A DNA stretch of 64,000 bases from positions 124,001-188,000 of the forward strand of contig NZ_JAUORH010000002.1 of assembly GCF_030547425.1 (NCBI RefSeq), written 5' to 3'. Both the position numbers and the translations under genes were made by a program. Below the pieces are notes generated by a model. It saw only the letters and a list, made by a program, of their open reading frames with translations. It had not been told where the DNA came from and did no database searches. Positions 27,189 through 35,819 of the stretch are shown here, piece after piece (position 1 is the stretch's first letter; every line of letters begins with the position of its first letter). This DNA is from Tenacibaculum sp. 1_MG-2023 (lineage in GTDB: Bacteria; Bacteroidota; Bacteroidia; Flavobacteriales; Flavobacteriaceae).

Positions 27189-27474
27189 AACGGGATTTTG
27201 TGGCTTTAAAAGTACACTTTTTGTATATAGTTTTACTCTCTCTCTATCGGATAATCTTCATAAAAATCTTCAAAGGTATTAGCACTAATAAAAAAATAGT
27301 GACAAACAATACCAAAAACATAACCGTGCACCTCATAACTATCAAATTACCCTATAATTTACGAAAAAATCAATAAAGCCCTTACTACTTTATAAAAAGT
27401 AACCTAAGGTTTTTAATACTACTGTGGAGCATTTATTTGAGATAGAAGAAGTAGACTAATTCTCTAGAAAATCC
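27189..27474. other. Intergenic region, nothing recognised
   Basis: The 286 bp between the M28 peptidase and the HopJ-type gene are AT-rich. I see no open frame, tRNA or strong hairpin. TACTTTTA on the minus strand near the left end could be a weak -7 element for the peptidase gene. Confidence 0.4.
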
Positions 27475-27819
27475 TTAACGTTTTTTTAGCGCCTCTCCTT
27501 CAAAAAATAGGCCTTCAAAACCAGTTTTTATAAAATTTCTAATGTTTTGATGATCTGTTCCTTCAGGGTTTTTTAAAACATCTTCAAAATAATACTGTCC
27601 AAAACAAGCCAAGGTTTCTTCTTTACTAAACTTCTGCTGTATCGCGAAAGAAAACACTTTACATGAACCTTGATTTTTTTTAGCTTCATTGTATAAATCT
27701 CCATTTTTAAAGGCAGTAGGTGTAAAATTATATAAATTTTCAATCACCGAAATAGTGTCAGAAAACTCAACTTTTTTTGGTGTATTTCGTATGGTTTGTT
27801 TAAATACGTCTAATGTCAT
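27475..27819 (-). CDS. HopJ type III effector-family protein
   Basis: The 114-residue protein matches the small HopJ family throughout: SDTISVIENLYNFTPTAFKNGD, then NQGSCKVFSFAIQQKFSKEETLACFGQYY and DHQNIRNFIKTGFEGLFFEG. The name comes from a Pseudomonas effector, but the family is widespread in free-living bacteria without type III secretion, and no secretion genes are seen here. The function is unknown. It is a single gene, divergent from aspS. Confidence 0.9.
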   Translation of the reverse strand: MTLDVFKQTIRNTPKKVEFSDTISVIENLYNFTPTAFKNGDLYNEAKKNQGSCKVFSFAIQQKFSKEETLACFGQYYFEDVLKNPEGTDHQNIRNFIKTGFEGLFFEGEALKKR

Positions 27820-27906
27820 TTGAAAAAGGTTTTACACTGCAAAACAAATGATTTAAAGTCATAAAAACTAAGTCGTAGTAATTTTTTACAAACTAACATT
27901 TATAGT

Positions 27907-27914
27907 TAAATTTG
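27907..27914 (+). promoter_or_regulatory. Candidate -7 element for aspS
   Basis: TAAATTTG matches TAnnTTTG and ends 20 bp before the aspS ATG at 27935. Confidence 0.5.
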
Positions 27915-27934
27915 CACAGCTAAAATTTCAAGAA

Positions 27935-29689
27935 ATGTACAGAACGCATACTTGTGGTGAATTAAGAGCATCGCACATCAATACTGAAGTAACCCTTTCT
28001 GGTTGGGTACAAAAATCACGTGACAAAGGTTTTATGATTTGGGTAGATTTACGTGATCGTTACGGAATTACACAGTTAATTTTCGACGAAGAGCGTACTT
28101 CTAAAGAGTTAATGGAAAAAGCCAAAACTTTAGGACGTGAGTTTGTTGTACAAGTAACTGGAAAAGTTATTGAGCGTCAATCTAAAAATGCCAATATTCC
28201 AACAGGTGATGTAGAAGTTTTAGTATCGAACTTAGAAATTTTAAACGAAGCTAAGTTACCACCTTTTACGATTGAAGATGAAACGGATGGTGGTGAAGAT
28301 TTACGTATGAAATATCGTTATTTAGATATTCGTCGTAATCCAGTAAAAAACAGCTTAGTTTTCCGTCATAAAGTATCAATGGAAGTTCGCAAATATTTAT
28401 CTGATAAAGGATTTATAGATGTTGAAACTCCTTATTTAATTAAATCTACTCCAGAAGGAGCGCGTGATTTCTTAGTGCCATCACGTATGAATGCTGGTCA
28501 GTTTTATGCCTTACCACAATCGCCTCAAACCTTTAAACAATTGTTAATGGTAGGTGGAATGGATAAATACTTCCAGATTGTAAAGTGTTTTAGAGATGAA
28601 GATTTACGTGCCGACCGTCAACCAGAATTCACACAAATAGACTGTGAAATGGCGTTTGTTGAGCAAGAAGATATTTTAGAGATTTTTGAAGGAATGACAC
28701 GTCATTTATTGAAAGAAATCAACGACGTTGACGTAGAGAGATTCCCAAGAATTACGTTTGATGAAGCAATGTGTAAATACGGAAATGACAAACCAGACAT
28801 CCGTTTTGGAATGGAGTTTGGTGAGTTAAATGAGGTTGCACAACACAAAGACTTTAAAGTATTCAATTCAGCAGAATTAGTAGTAGGTATTGCTGTTCCA
28901 GGAGGAGCTTCATACACTCGTAAAGAAATAGATAAGTTAATCGATTGGGTAAAGCGTCCGCAAGTAGGAGCTTTAGGAATGGTATATGTAAAGTGTAACG
29001 AAGACGGAAGCTTTAAATCTTCAGTAGATAAATTCTACGACCAAGAAGATTTAGCAAAATGGGCTGAAGCTACTGGAGCGAAGGCTGGGGATTTAATTTG
29101 TGTGCTTTCAGGAAATACTAACAAAGTTCGCGCACAATTGAGTGCTTTACGTATGGAAATGGCAGAGCGTTTAGGTTTACGTAAACCTGATGAGTTTGCA
29201 CCATTATGGGTTATCGATTTCCCATTACTAGAATTAGATGAAGAAACAGGGCATTACCACGCAATGCACCACCCATTTACTTCTCCAAAACTAGGTCAGT
29301 TAGCATTATTAGATACTGATCCAGGAGCTGTAAAAGCAAACGCTTATGATTTAGTGTTAAACGGAAACGAAATTGGTGGAGGATCTATTAGAATTCACGA
29401 TAAAGAGACTCAGGCAATCATGTTTAAGCATTTAGGGTTTACCGAAGAAGAAGCAAAAGCGCAATTCGGGTTCTTAATGGATGCTTTTGAATACGGAGCG
29501 CCACCTCACGGAGGTTTAGCTTTTGGATTGGATAGATTGGTAGCTATTTTAGGAGGTCAAGAAACCATTCGAGATTTTATTGCCTTCCCTAAAAACAATT
29601 CAGGACGTGATGTAATGATTGATGCACCTGCAACTATAGATGATGAACAACTACGAGAACTAAGCATCAAACTAGATGTAAAAGAATAA
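27935..29689 (+). CDS. aspS: Aspartate--tRNA ligase
   Basis: The 584-residue bacterial-type class II synthetase has an OB-fold anticodon-binding domain first ([22 protein letters not shown]). The catalytic core shows [18 protein letters not shown] (motif 2) and [14 protein letters not shown] (motif 3), with the GAD insertion domain (about 290-420) between them. It ligates aspartate to tRNA-Asp. A promoter lies just upstream and a terminator follows, so it appears to be monocistronic. Confidence 0.98.
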   Translation: MYRTHTCGELRASHINTEVTLSGWVQKSRDKGFMIWVDLRDRYGITQLIFDEERTSKELMEKAKTLGREFVVQVTGKVIERQSKNANIPTGDVEVLVSNLEILNEAKLPPFTIEDETDGGEDLRMKYRYLDIRRNPVKNSLVFRHKVSMEVRKYLSDKGFIDVETPYLIKSTPEGARDFLVPSRMNAGQFYALPQSPQTFKQLLMVGGMDKYFQIVKCFRDEDLRADRQPEFTQIDCEMAFVEQEDILEIFEGMTRHLLKEINDVDVERFPRITFDEAMCKYGNDKPDIRFGMEFGELNEVAQHKDFKVFNSAELVVGIAVPGGASYTRKEIDKLIDWVKRPQVGALGMVYVKCNEDGSFKSSVDKFYDQEDLAKWAEATGAKAGDLICVLSGNTNKVRAQLSALRMEMAERLGLRKPDEFAPLWVIDFPLLELDEETGHYHAMHHPFTSPKLGQLALLDTDPGAVKANAYDLVLNGNEIGGGSIRIHDKETQAIMFKHLGFTEEEAKAQFGFLMDAFEYGAPPHGGLAFGLDRLVAILGGQETIRDFIAFPKNNSGRDVMIDAPATIDDEQLRELSIKLDVKE

Positions 29690-29695
29690 AGATAG

Positions 29696-29723
29696 AAACC
29701 CTGCAAAATTTGCAGGTTTTTTT
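29696..29723 (+). terminator. Terminator after aspS
   Basis: CCTGCAAA (29700-29707) pairs with TTTGCAGG (29709-29716), flanked by AAA on the left and seven T on the right. Confidence 0.8.
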
Positions 29724-29785
29724 ATTACCTTTAATGTACGTCATGAGAAAGGTTAAACTTCACGAAAACAAATCAATAAGATATC

Positions 29786-31549
29786 ATGAAGCAATCTGTT
29801 TCTAAAAAGTTAAATGAATTAGAATCAACTGCTATTTGTGGTAACGACATTAGCTCTTCTGTTTTGTATGTATCGGCATTAGCTATTGCCTTTGCTGGTC
29901 AGTATGCATGGATAACTCTTTTAATAGTATCTGTAGTCCTATTTTTATTTAGGAAAATATATGGCGAAGTAGTTGGTGCAATTCCTTTAAATGGTGGCAC
30001 TTACAACGCTTTACTTAATACTACAAGTAAGTTAATGGCTTCTTTTGCTGCAACCCTTACCATACTTTCTTATATGGCAACTGCAGTAATTTCTGCCAAT
30101 GAAGCAATTCATTACTTACACCATCTAATTCCTTCAATGCCTATAATTATAACCACTATTGGGCTTTTATTATTTTTTGCTTTATTAACTATTGGTGGCA
30201 TAACAGAATCAGCTAAAGTTGCTGTTGGGATTTTTTTATTTCATTTACTATCGTTACTTGTACTTGCTTTTTTTATTCTCTTTTATTTGTCTCAAAACGG
30301 AATTGATATACTTTTTAACAACTGGAATCATCAATCCGAAAACAGTATTTGGTATGCTGTTTTTTTTGGTTTTGCCGCTTCGATGTTAGGAGTTTCTGGT
30401 TTCGAAAGTTCTGCAAATTTTGTTGAAGAACAACAAAAAGGAGTGTTTCCAAAAACATTAAAAAACATGTGGGTAATTGTAAGTGTCATTAATCCTTTGA
30501 TGGCTGTATTTGCTTTATCTCTTTTCGCTATCCCTGTTTTACAGAGCTCAGACTATCAAAACACCTTGTTAGTTCAGATGGGAGATTTTGTTGGTGGTGA
30601 ATGGGTTGCTGCAATTATTGCTATAGATGCTTTTTTAGTATTAAGCGGAGCTGTTTTAACAAGCTTTGTAGGTGTTACTGGTTTGTTAGAACGTATGACT
30701 TTAGACCGAATTATGCCGCAATTCTTTTTAAAAAAGAATAAAAGAGGGAGTTCTTACCGAATTATTATTTTATTTTTTATTCTAGCTGTTTCTGTATTAC
30801 TAATAACGAATGGAAATGTTGCCTTATTAGCTGGTGTGTATACTATTTCTTTTTTATCGGTAATGGCATTATTTGCTATAGGAAATATCTTATTAAAAAT
30901 AAGGAGAAATCAATTGCCTAGGCCTGAAAAAGCAACTTGGGCTTCTGTTCTGTTAGCCATAGTTGCTGTATTATGCGCTTTAATAGGTAATATTTTAATG
31001 GAACCTAAAGATGGTTTACCTAGCAACACGTCTGTATTTTTAAATTATTTTATCCCTACTATAATTTTTATCATAATTATGCTAAACCGTACTGTTTTAT
31101 TAAAATTAGTGCTACAAATAATTTATGCTATTTTTAATCCTCTAAGGCGACTGGTTTCAAGTACGGATAAAAAAATTACCCAAACCATTAATAAAATAAA
31201 CGATCAAGAATTTGTCTTTTTTACAAAAGGAGATAATATTGCTACTCTCAATAAGGTTATGTTATACATTATTAAAAATGAGCATACAAAAAAGATAAGA
31301 ATTGTATTAGCTCTTGACAAAGGGGATACAATTCCTGAAAACCTACCTAATGAGATCACTTTTCTAGATAGAGAATATCCCAAGATTAAAGTAAACTTTC
31401 AAGTTATTCAGGGGAAGTTTAGCCCCGAGCTAATTAAAGAGTTATCTAAAAAGTGGAGAATTCCTATTAATTTTATGTTTATAGGTGCTCCAAGCGATAA
31501 GTTTCCTTACAAGGTTGAAGAGTTAGGCGGAGTTCGATTAATTGTATAA
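29786..31549 (+). CDS. APC family amino acid permease with a C-terminal soluble domain
   Basis: The 587-residue protein has about twelve membrane helices up to residue 440, with an APC start (CGNDISSSVLYVSALAIAFAGQYAW) and VVGAIPLNGGTYNALLN in helix 2. The amino acid substrate is unknown. After the last helix comes a soluble tail of about 130 residues (EFVFFTKGDNIATLNKVMLYII ... GAPSDKFPYKVEELGGVRLIV) reminiscent of universal-stress or regulatory domains of other permeases. Its last residues are hydrophobic. It is 91 bp upstream of the CLC gene on the same strand. Confidence 0.88.
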   Translation: MKQSVSKKLNELESTAICGNDISSSVLYVSALAIAFAGQYAWITLLIVSVVLFLFRKIYGEVVGAIPLNGGTYNALLNTTSKLMASFAATLTILSYMATAVISANEAIHYLHHLIPSMPIIITTIGLLLFFALLTIGGITESAKVAVGIFLFHLLSLLVLAFFILFYLSQNGIDILFNNWNHQSENSIWYAVFFGFAASMLGVSGFESSANFVEEQQKGVFPKTLKNMWVIVSVINPLMAVFALSLFAIPVLQSSDYQNTLLVQMGDFVGGEWVAAIIAIDAFLVLSGAVLTSFVGVTGLLERMTLDRIMPQFFLKKNKRGSSYRIIILFFILAVSVLLITNGNVALLAGVYTISFLSVMALFAIGNILLKIRRNQLPRPEKATWASVLLAIVAVLCALIGNILMEPKDGLPSNTSVFLNYFIPTIIFIIIMLNRTVLLKLVLQIIYAIFNPLRRLVSSTDKKITQTINKINDQEFVFFTKGDNIATLNKVMLYIIKNEHTKKIRIVLALDKGDTIPENLPNEITFLDREYPKIKVNFQVIQGKFSPELIKELSKKWRIPINFMFIGAPSDKFPYKVEELGGVRLIV

Positions 31550-31640
31550 TTAAATTTTTATTTAATAAATCAAAAAGAGGATAGTATCTTTAAATATTCT
31601 TAACTAGCTTTTCAAAAATTAACTAAGGATCTAGAAAACA

Positions 31641-33413
31641 ATGCCATCATCTAAGGAAGCTTATAAAAAAATATTAATCTGGAGATACAAACATATCTCT
31701 GAACGACAGTTTGTATATGTTTTAAGTGTTTTAGTAGGTTTTTTGGCAGGTATTGGTACCTTAATTCTTAAAAACCTTACTTTTTACTTTCATCGTATTT
31801 TAGAAGACGGACTTATTAAAGACTATCATCATTCTTTATACTTCATCTTCCCTATTTTAGGATTATTCTTAGTCTATTACATTAAAAAATACCTCATCAA
31901 AAAAGATATTGGTCATGGTGTTTCTACCACCCTACAATCTATTTCTAAAAAAAATGGAATTATAGAGCGTTATAAGATTTATGCTTCTTTAATTACAGCT
32001 CCCATAACTGTTGGTTTTGGAGGTTCAGTAGGGTTACAAGGTCCAGCTGTTAGTACAGGTGCCGCCTTAGGTTCTGGGGTTGCGCAATTATTTCATATGA
32101 ATATGAGAACTCGTATGTTATTAATTGGTTGTGCTACCGCCGGCGCGATGTCGTCAATGTTCAAAGCCCCCATTGCCGCTATTATTTTTGCAGTGGAAAT
32201 TTTTAGCTTAGACCTTGCTTTTGCATCCTTAGTTCCGTTATTATTAGCATCCGTTTCTGCGGTAATTACTTCGTATTTTTTTTTAGGAAAAGATGTATTA
32301 TTTAGTGTACAACTACAAGATGCTTTTGAAATTAACGACCTTATTTTTTACATTGCTTTGGCTATTTTTACAGGGTTCTCTTCTGTATATTTTTCTAAAA
32401 TATATTTTAGAATCATTAATTTCTTCAAAAAATATAATCCTTTTAAGCGACTAATTTTTGGTGGAATTGCCATTGGTATAATGCTCTTTCTAATTCCGCC
32501 GCTATTTGGTGAAGGATACGGAATTATCAATAACTTATTATCTGAGAATGCTAGTGCTGCTCTTAAAAGCATTCATTATAACATTGATTTTGATAATGTT
32601 TGGATGGTTATTATTTTTCTGTTAATCATTGGAGTTTTTAAAGTAATTGCCATGACTACTACTTTTGCTGCTGGTGGAGTTGGTGGTATTTTTATTCCTA
32701 CACTCGTTATGGGAAGTTCCTTAGGAAATGTTACGGCTAAAATTATCAACCAATTCGGATTTGATGTCTCAGAAACTAATTTTACGTTGATTGGTATGAC
32801 AGGCCTAATGGCTGGTGTTTTACACGCTCCGCTAACCGCAATTTTCTTAATTGCCGAAATTACTGGAGGATATGATCTGTTTGTTCCTCTGATGCTTGTT
32901 TCTGCGGTTTCTTATGCCATCACTAAATACTTTGTATCTAATTCCATTTACACTATAGAACTAGCTGAACGTGGGGAACTTATTACACACAACAAAGACA
33001 AAAATGTAATGATGATGATGAAGGTTAGTAAAATTATCGAAAAGAACTTTATTAAAATTCACCCTGATATGACTTTGGGGGAAATGCTAAAACAAGCTGT
33101 TTCTAAATCGAAACGAAATATTTTTCCTGTAGTTGATAGTGATAATAAATTTAGAGGAATTGTTCTGTTGGATGATATTCGTCCTATGATGTTCAATCAA
33201 GAATTATATGAAACGACTACCGTTAAAGACATTATGAAAATACCTCCTGCCATTATTTTTTATGATGATGGTACAGAAAAAGTAATGCAAAAATTTAAAG
33301 AAAGTGGCGCATGGAATTTACCTGTTGTAAAAAACGGAGTGTATGTTGGTTTTATTTCTAAATCTAAATTACTGTCAGTGTATAGAAACAAACTAATTGA
33401 GGTTACTGTTTAG
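31641..33413 (+). CDS. CLC family chloride channel/transporter with two CBS domains
   Basis: The 590-residue protein has the CLC membrane domain (about 20-440) followed by paired CBS domains (about 455-585; VVDSDNKFRGIVLLDDIRPM and WNLPVVKNGVYVGFISKSKLL). CLC blocks visible are GHGVSTTL (91-98), GLQGPAVSTG (131-140), FKAPIAAIIFAVEI (174-187), GGVGGIFIPTLVMGSSLG and the central Tyr in SIYTIEL. The gating glutamate of the GxEGP motif is Gln133, and the internal proton-path glutamate position is Ile187. By analogy with CLC channels this suggests anion conductance without proton exchange. CBS domains usually bind adenine nucleotides. Confidence 0.93.
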   Translation: MPSSKEAYKKILIWRYKHISERQFVYVLSVLVGFLAGIGTLILKNLTFYFHRILEDGLIKDYHHSLYFIFPILGLFLVYYIKKYLIKKDIGHGVSTTLQSISKKNGIIERYKIYASLITAPITVGFGGSVGLQGPAVSTGAALGSGVAQLFHMNMRTRMLLIGCATAGAMSSMFKAPIAAIIFAVEIFSLDLAFASLVPLLLASVSAVITSYFFLGKDVLFSVQLQDAFEINDLIFYIALAIFTGFSSVYFSKIYFRIINFFKKYNPFKRLIFGGIAIGIMLFLIPPLFGEGYGIINNLLSENASAALKSIHYNIDFDNVWMVIIFLLIIGVFKVIAMTTTFAAGGVGGIFIPTLVMGSSLGNVTAKIINQFGFDVSETNFTLIGMTGLMAGVLHAPLTAIFLIAEITGGYDLFVPLMLVSAVSYAITKYFVSNSIYTIELAERGELITHNKDKNVMMMMKVSKIIEKNFIKIHPDMTLGEMLKQAVSKSKRNIFPVVDSDNKFRGIVLLDDIRPMMFNQELYETTTVKDIMKIPPAIIFYDDGTEKVMQKFKESGAWNLPVVKNGVYVGFISKSKLLSVYRNKLIEVTV

Positions 33414-33425
33414 CTTAAAACAATT

Positions 33426-34409
33426 CTATACTCTCAACTCACATTTTGATGTAAAGAAATAACTTCCTTCTTCAGATTTTTGGGGTACTCTATTATCTAC
33501 ACACATATAACGTAACTCACAATCTTTACATTCATTTATTGCATCTTTATTAACTCTCCAGTACTTTTGAAATTGTTCTGAATCTGTAATCTTTTCCAAG
33601 TCTTCAAAAGTTACACTTGTTATATTTCCGAATACCTCTTCTGTTTCTGGAGCGTTGAGCAAATTCCCCTCCTTATTTATAAAAATCTTTTTATTAAAGT
33701 AAGCATTGTACTTTTGAGACTCTGTAAACAAAGAAATATTTACCGTGAAAAAACATTCCTTTCTATTTACAAATTTGTTAGGTGACGTTATAATAATTTT
33801 TGAAAACGTTGTTTTTAACTGTGCTTCACTTAGCAGAAAAATAGTTTCTATCCGTTTGTTTTCAGCTACAAGTTGTTCATAATCAACAATTCTTTCATCT
33901 TTATTATATTTTGCTTCAAAAACAACAGAAAAAATAGAAGAAGTAGTTAATTTTCCCACAATATCTTTTATAACATTATAAGATTTAGGAATACATATTT
34001 TAATATACAAATATTCACAGCCTAATGCTGTAAGGCATTTTAATATTTCATCAAAAAAAGGATATGTTATTTCACTTATTTCAATAATTGCATTTGATAT
34101 TTTAGCTGGGGACGCCCAATTCATATTCAATTTAGGAAATAACGCTAGTTCATCTTTATCTATTAAAAACGTAAGTTCTTTAGCTATCAAAAACTGAAAG
34201 TACTCTTCTACGACTTGCCTATTTTCTTTACCACACAATTCAAATATTTCCGAAATAGTATGTTTTTCAAACAACTGAATGAAGTTATACAAATCGTTTG
34301 GAATATTAAACATTTGTTTTCTTTGTAAATCATAAATAGCTGATTTATCTCTCCCTGAAACAGGAATACAATTAGAAAACATTCTTACGTATTTATCACT
34401 GTTATTCAT
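33426..34409 (-). CDS. gwsS: Grasp-with-spasm system SPASM-domain peptide maturase
   Basis: The 327-residue protein matches the SPASM-domain partner of grasp-with-spasm RiPP systems. The N-terminus MFSNCIPVSGRDKSAIYDLQRK is typical, and the C-terminal SPASM domain holds the cysteine group CKDCELRYMC with a later SKCEL. I find no CxxxCxxC radical SAM motif anywhere, so the middle looks like a degenerate radical SAM barrel; the SPASM part could still bind an iron-sulfur cluster or the peptide. It is the last gene of the cluster, overlaps the 73-residue ORF by 8 bases, and converges on the CLC gene with a 12-bp gap. Confidence 0.88.
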   Translation of the reverse strand: MNNSDKYVRMFSNCIPVSGRDKSAIYDLQRKQMFNIPNDLYNFIQLFEKHTISEIFELCGKENRQVVEEYFQFLIAKELTFLIDKDELALFPKLNMNWASPAKISNAIIEISEITYPFFDEILKCLTALGCEYLYIKICIPKSYNVIKDIVGKLTTSSIFSVVFEAKYNKDERIVDYEQLVAENKRIETIFLLSEAQLKTTFSKIIITSPNKFVNRKECFFTVNISLFTESQKYNAYFNKKIFINKEGNLLNAPETEEVFGNITSVTFEDLEKITDSEQFQKYWRVNKDAINECKDCELRYMCVDNRVPQKSEEGSYFFTSKCELRV

Positions 34410-34623
34410 TTATAGGATATTGTATCGTTATTGGCTTGTAAAAACTTCTTTTTAAAGCGTACCTATCATGGTACTTATCTATTGATATTCTATTATGAAT
34501 CAACGACATTGAACTATTGCTGATAGGTTTTATTTCTGACAAATAGATTATTGCGGGTAATTTCTTTTTATACTCTTCTTTCGTTTTATCTAATAACTGC
34601 TGAGCTTCTTTTTGAGGTATCAT
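34402..34623 (-). CDS. Small protein inside the grasp-with-spasm cluster, unknown
   Basis: I do not recognise this 73-residue product. It starts MIPQKEAQQLLDKTKEEYKK (a charged helix), continues LPAIIYLSEIKPISNSSM, and ends in a basic, tyrosine-rich stretch. Its start lies 38 bases inside the end of the ATP-grasp gene and its end overlaps the SPASM maturase start by 8 bases, so translation of the three is probably coupled. No cysteine, signal peptide or membrane segment is seen. A small accessory or binding protein for precursor modification is possible but unproven. Confidence 0.65.
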   Translation of the reverse strand: MIPQKEAQQLLDKTKEEYKKKLPAIIYLSEIKPISNSSMSLIHNRISIDKYHDRYALKRSFYKPITIQYPINE

Positions 34624-35563
34624 AATTTTTAAGTTTGTGTGCTATTTTTTCTTCTAAATAATAATTACAAGGATAAGAAACCATACCAAATTGCCCAATG
34701 GGGTTTACCTCCAAGAAAACATACTGCTTACAGGGTGTATAAATTAAATCGAAAGAACAACTAGCTAAATTGAGCTTTTCTGCTAACGTTTTTAATTTTG
34801 TTTCTATGTCTAAAGGTAGGTTAAACGGAATTGTTCTATTTGGTTTTTGATTGTTATAACATCTAAAATCTGTTTTAGTTTGTTCATCTAACTGAGAAAA
34901 AATTGCCATTGAATAAAACTCACCGTCCAAAAAATAACTACGTATTTCTAGTGTTTTTTTAATATTTTCTTGAAACAAACTAATTCCAAAAGAGTCATCA
35001 AATAAACTTGCTTTTTCTGCAGTTATTGATGTTGTGTACGTGGGAAACCAATAAGTATCTCCATACAAACTAATAGGGTCATTAATAGGCTTTGTAATTA
35101 ACAATTTATCTTCTTCTAAAACACTTTTTTGGTTTGTAATTGTGGTTTTAGGGATGCACAATCCTAATTGTTTTGCTATTGTTAATACAATAAGTTTATT
35201 AACTTTTTTAAAGTTATAATTATTTATAGAAGGCTTTTGACTCAGTAAAAAATGTAAATACTCAAATAAATCTTTTTTTTCTTCATTGTAAAACTCCGTT
35301 ATTTTGTCTCCAATAAAATCTTTCATCTCAATGCAATCATACAGCGTAAAGTTTCCTCTTCGATACCAAACTGAGGTAACTTCATTAAAGTTTACAGTTA
35401 CATCTTTAGTAGTAATAAAAACCTCAGAGGTGTTTATATTTACTGTTATACTATTTATAAACTCATTATTGTTAAGTAATATAAAATCTTCTTTTAAGTA
35501 GTAAAGCCATCTTATTATATCAATGGTACTTTCATCTTGTTCTATAGATAATATTAATATCAT
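34586..35563 (-). CDS. gwsG: Grasp-with-spasm system ATP-grasp peptide maturase
   Basis: The 325-residue ATP-grasp ligase resembles enzymes that make omega-ester or omega-amide cross-links in graspetides. MILILSIEQDESTIDIIRWL at the start is typical of the family; LLITKPIND carries the ATP-binding lysine, RSYFLDGEFYSMAIFSQ lies in the central domain, and FLEVNPIGQFGMV contains the metal-binding ExN motif. It would join acidic side chains of the precursor core to Ser, Thr or Lys side chains. It follows the precursor gene after a hairpin and is coupled to the small ORF behind it. Confidence 0.92.
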   Translation of the reverse strand: MILILSIEQDESTIDIIRWLYYLKEDFILLNNNEFINSITVNINTSEVFITTKDVTVNFNEVTSVWYRRGNFTLYDCIEMKDFIGDKITEFYNEEKKDLFEYLHFLLSQKPSINNYNFKKVNKLIVLTIAKQLGLCIPKTTITNQKSVLEEDKLLITKPINDPISLYGDTYWFPTYTTSITAEKASLFDDSFGISLFQENIKKTLEIRSYFLDGEFYSMAIFSQLDEQTKTDFRCYNNQKPNRTIPFNLPLDIETKLKTLAEKLNLASCSFDLIYTPCKQYVFLEVNPIGQFGMVSYPCNYYLEEKIAHKLKNYDTSKRSSAVIR

Positions 35564-35576
35564 ACTTCAACTATGT

Positions 35577-35615
35577 TAACCCATTCTGTCAAAATAGAAT
35601 TAGCAGAATGGGTTA
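35577..35615 (-). terminator. Hairpin between RiPP precursor and ATP-grasp genes
   Basis: TAACCCATTCTG (35577-35588) and CAGAATGGGTTA (35604-35615) form a 12-bp perfect stem with a 15-nt loop, 12 bp after the precursor stop. No strong T-run follows on the minus strand. It may therefore be a partial terminator or an mRNA-stabilising element giving more precursor than enzyme. Confidence 0.6.
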
Positions 35616-35627
35616 TTTAAGGGCTAA

Positions 35628-35819
35628 TTAATCTTTATAACCATCAGTTCCCATATTCATACCATCTACATAGGTTCCGATATTAAAACTTCCTACGTAG
35701 TCTGCCTCTCTTTCTTCTCTCCAATAAACCCCATGTCCATAATAAAGACCTCCTTTAGTTGTGTCCATCTCATTTTGAGACAATTCAAACTCTTTTAATG
35801 ATTTCATTTTTGAATTCAT
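35628..35819 (-). CDS. gwsA: RiPP precursor peptide with GG leader (TIGR04149 type), grasp-with-spasm substrate
   Basis: The 63-residue precursor has the leader MKSLKEFELSQNEMDTTKGG (residues 5-24), the Bacteroidota pattern ending in a Gly-Gly cleavage site. The first Met may instead be Met5 (35807). The 39-residue core starts LYYGHGVYWREEREADYVG and is rich in Gly, Tyr and acidic residues. Candidate acceptors are Ser44, Thr49, Thr58 and Lys62; donors are Glu35, Glu36, Glu38, Asp40, Asp52, Asp59 and Asp63. GTYVDG and GTDG are two similar Thr/Asp units near the end. The matching maturases follow on the same strand. No C39 peptidase-exporter is in the window. Confidence 0.9.
   Translation of the reverse strand: MNSKMKSLKEFELSQNEMDTTKGGLYYGHGVYWREEREADYVGSFNIGTYVDGMNMGTDGYKD

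Noticed and set aside
27475..27819. HopJ protein as a type III secretion effector
   Set aside because: The family is broadly distributed in bacteria without type III secretion, and no secretion genes are seen.
34586..35563. ATP-grasp protein as a RimK or D-Ala ligase housekeeping enzyme
   Set aside because: The N-terminal MILILSIEQDEST pattern and its place between a GG-leader peptide and a SPASM protein fit a peptide maturase.
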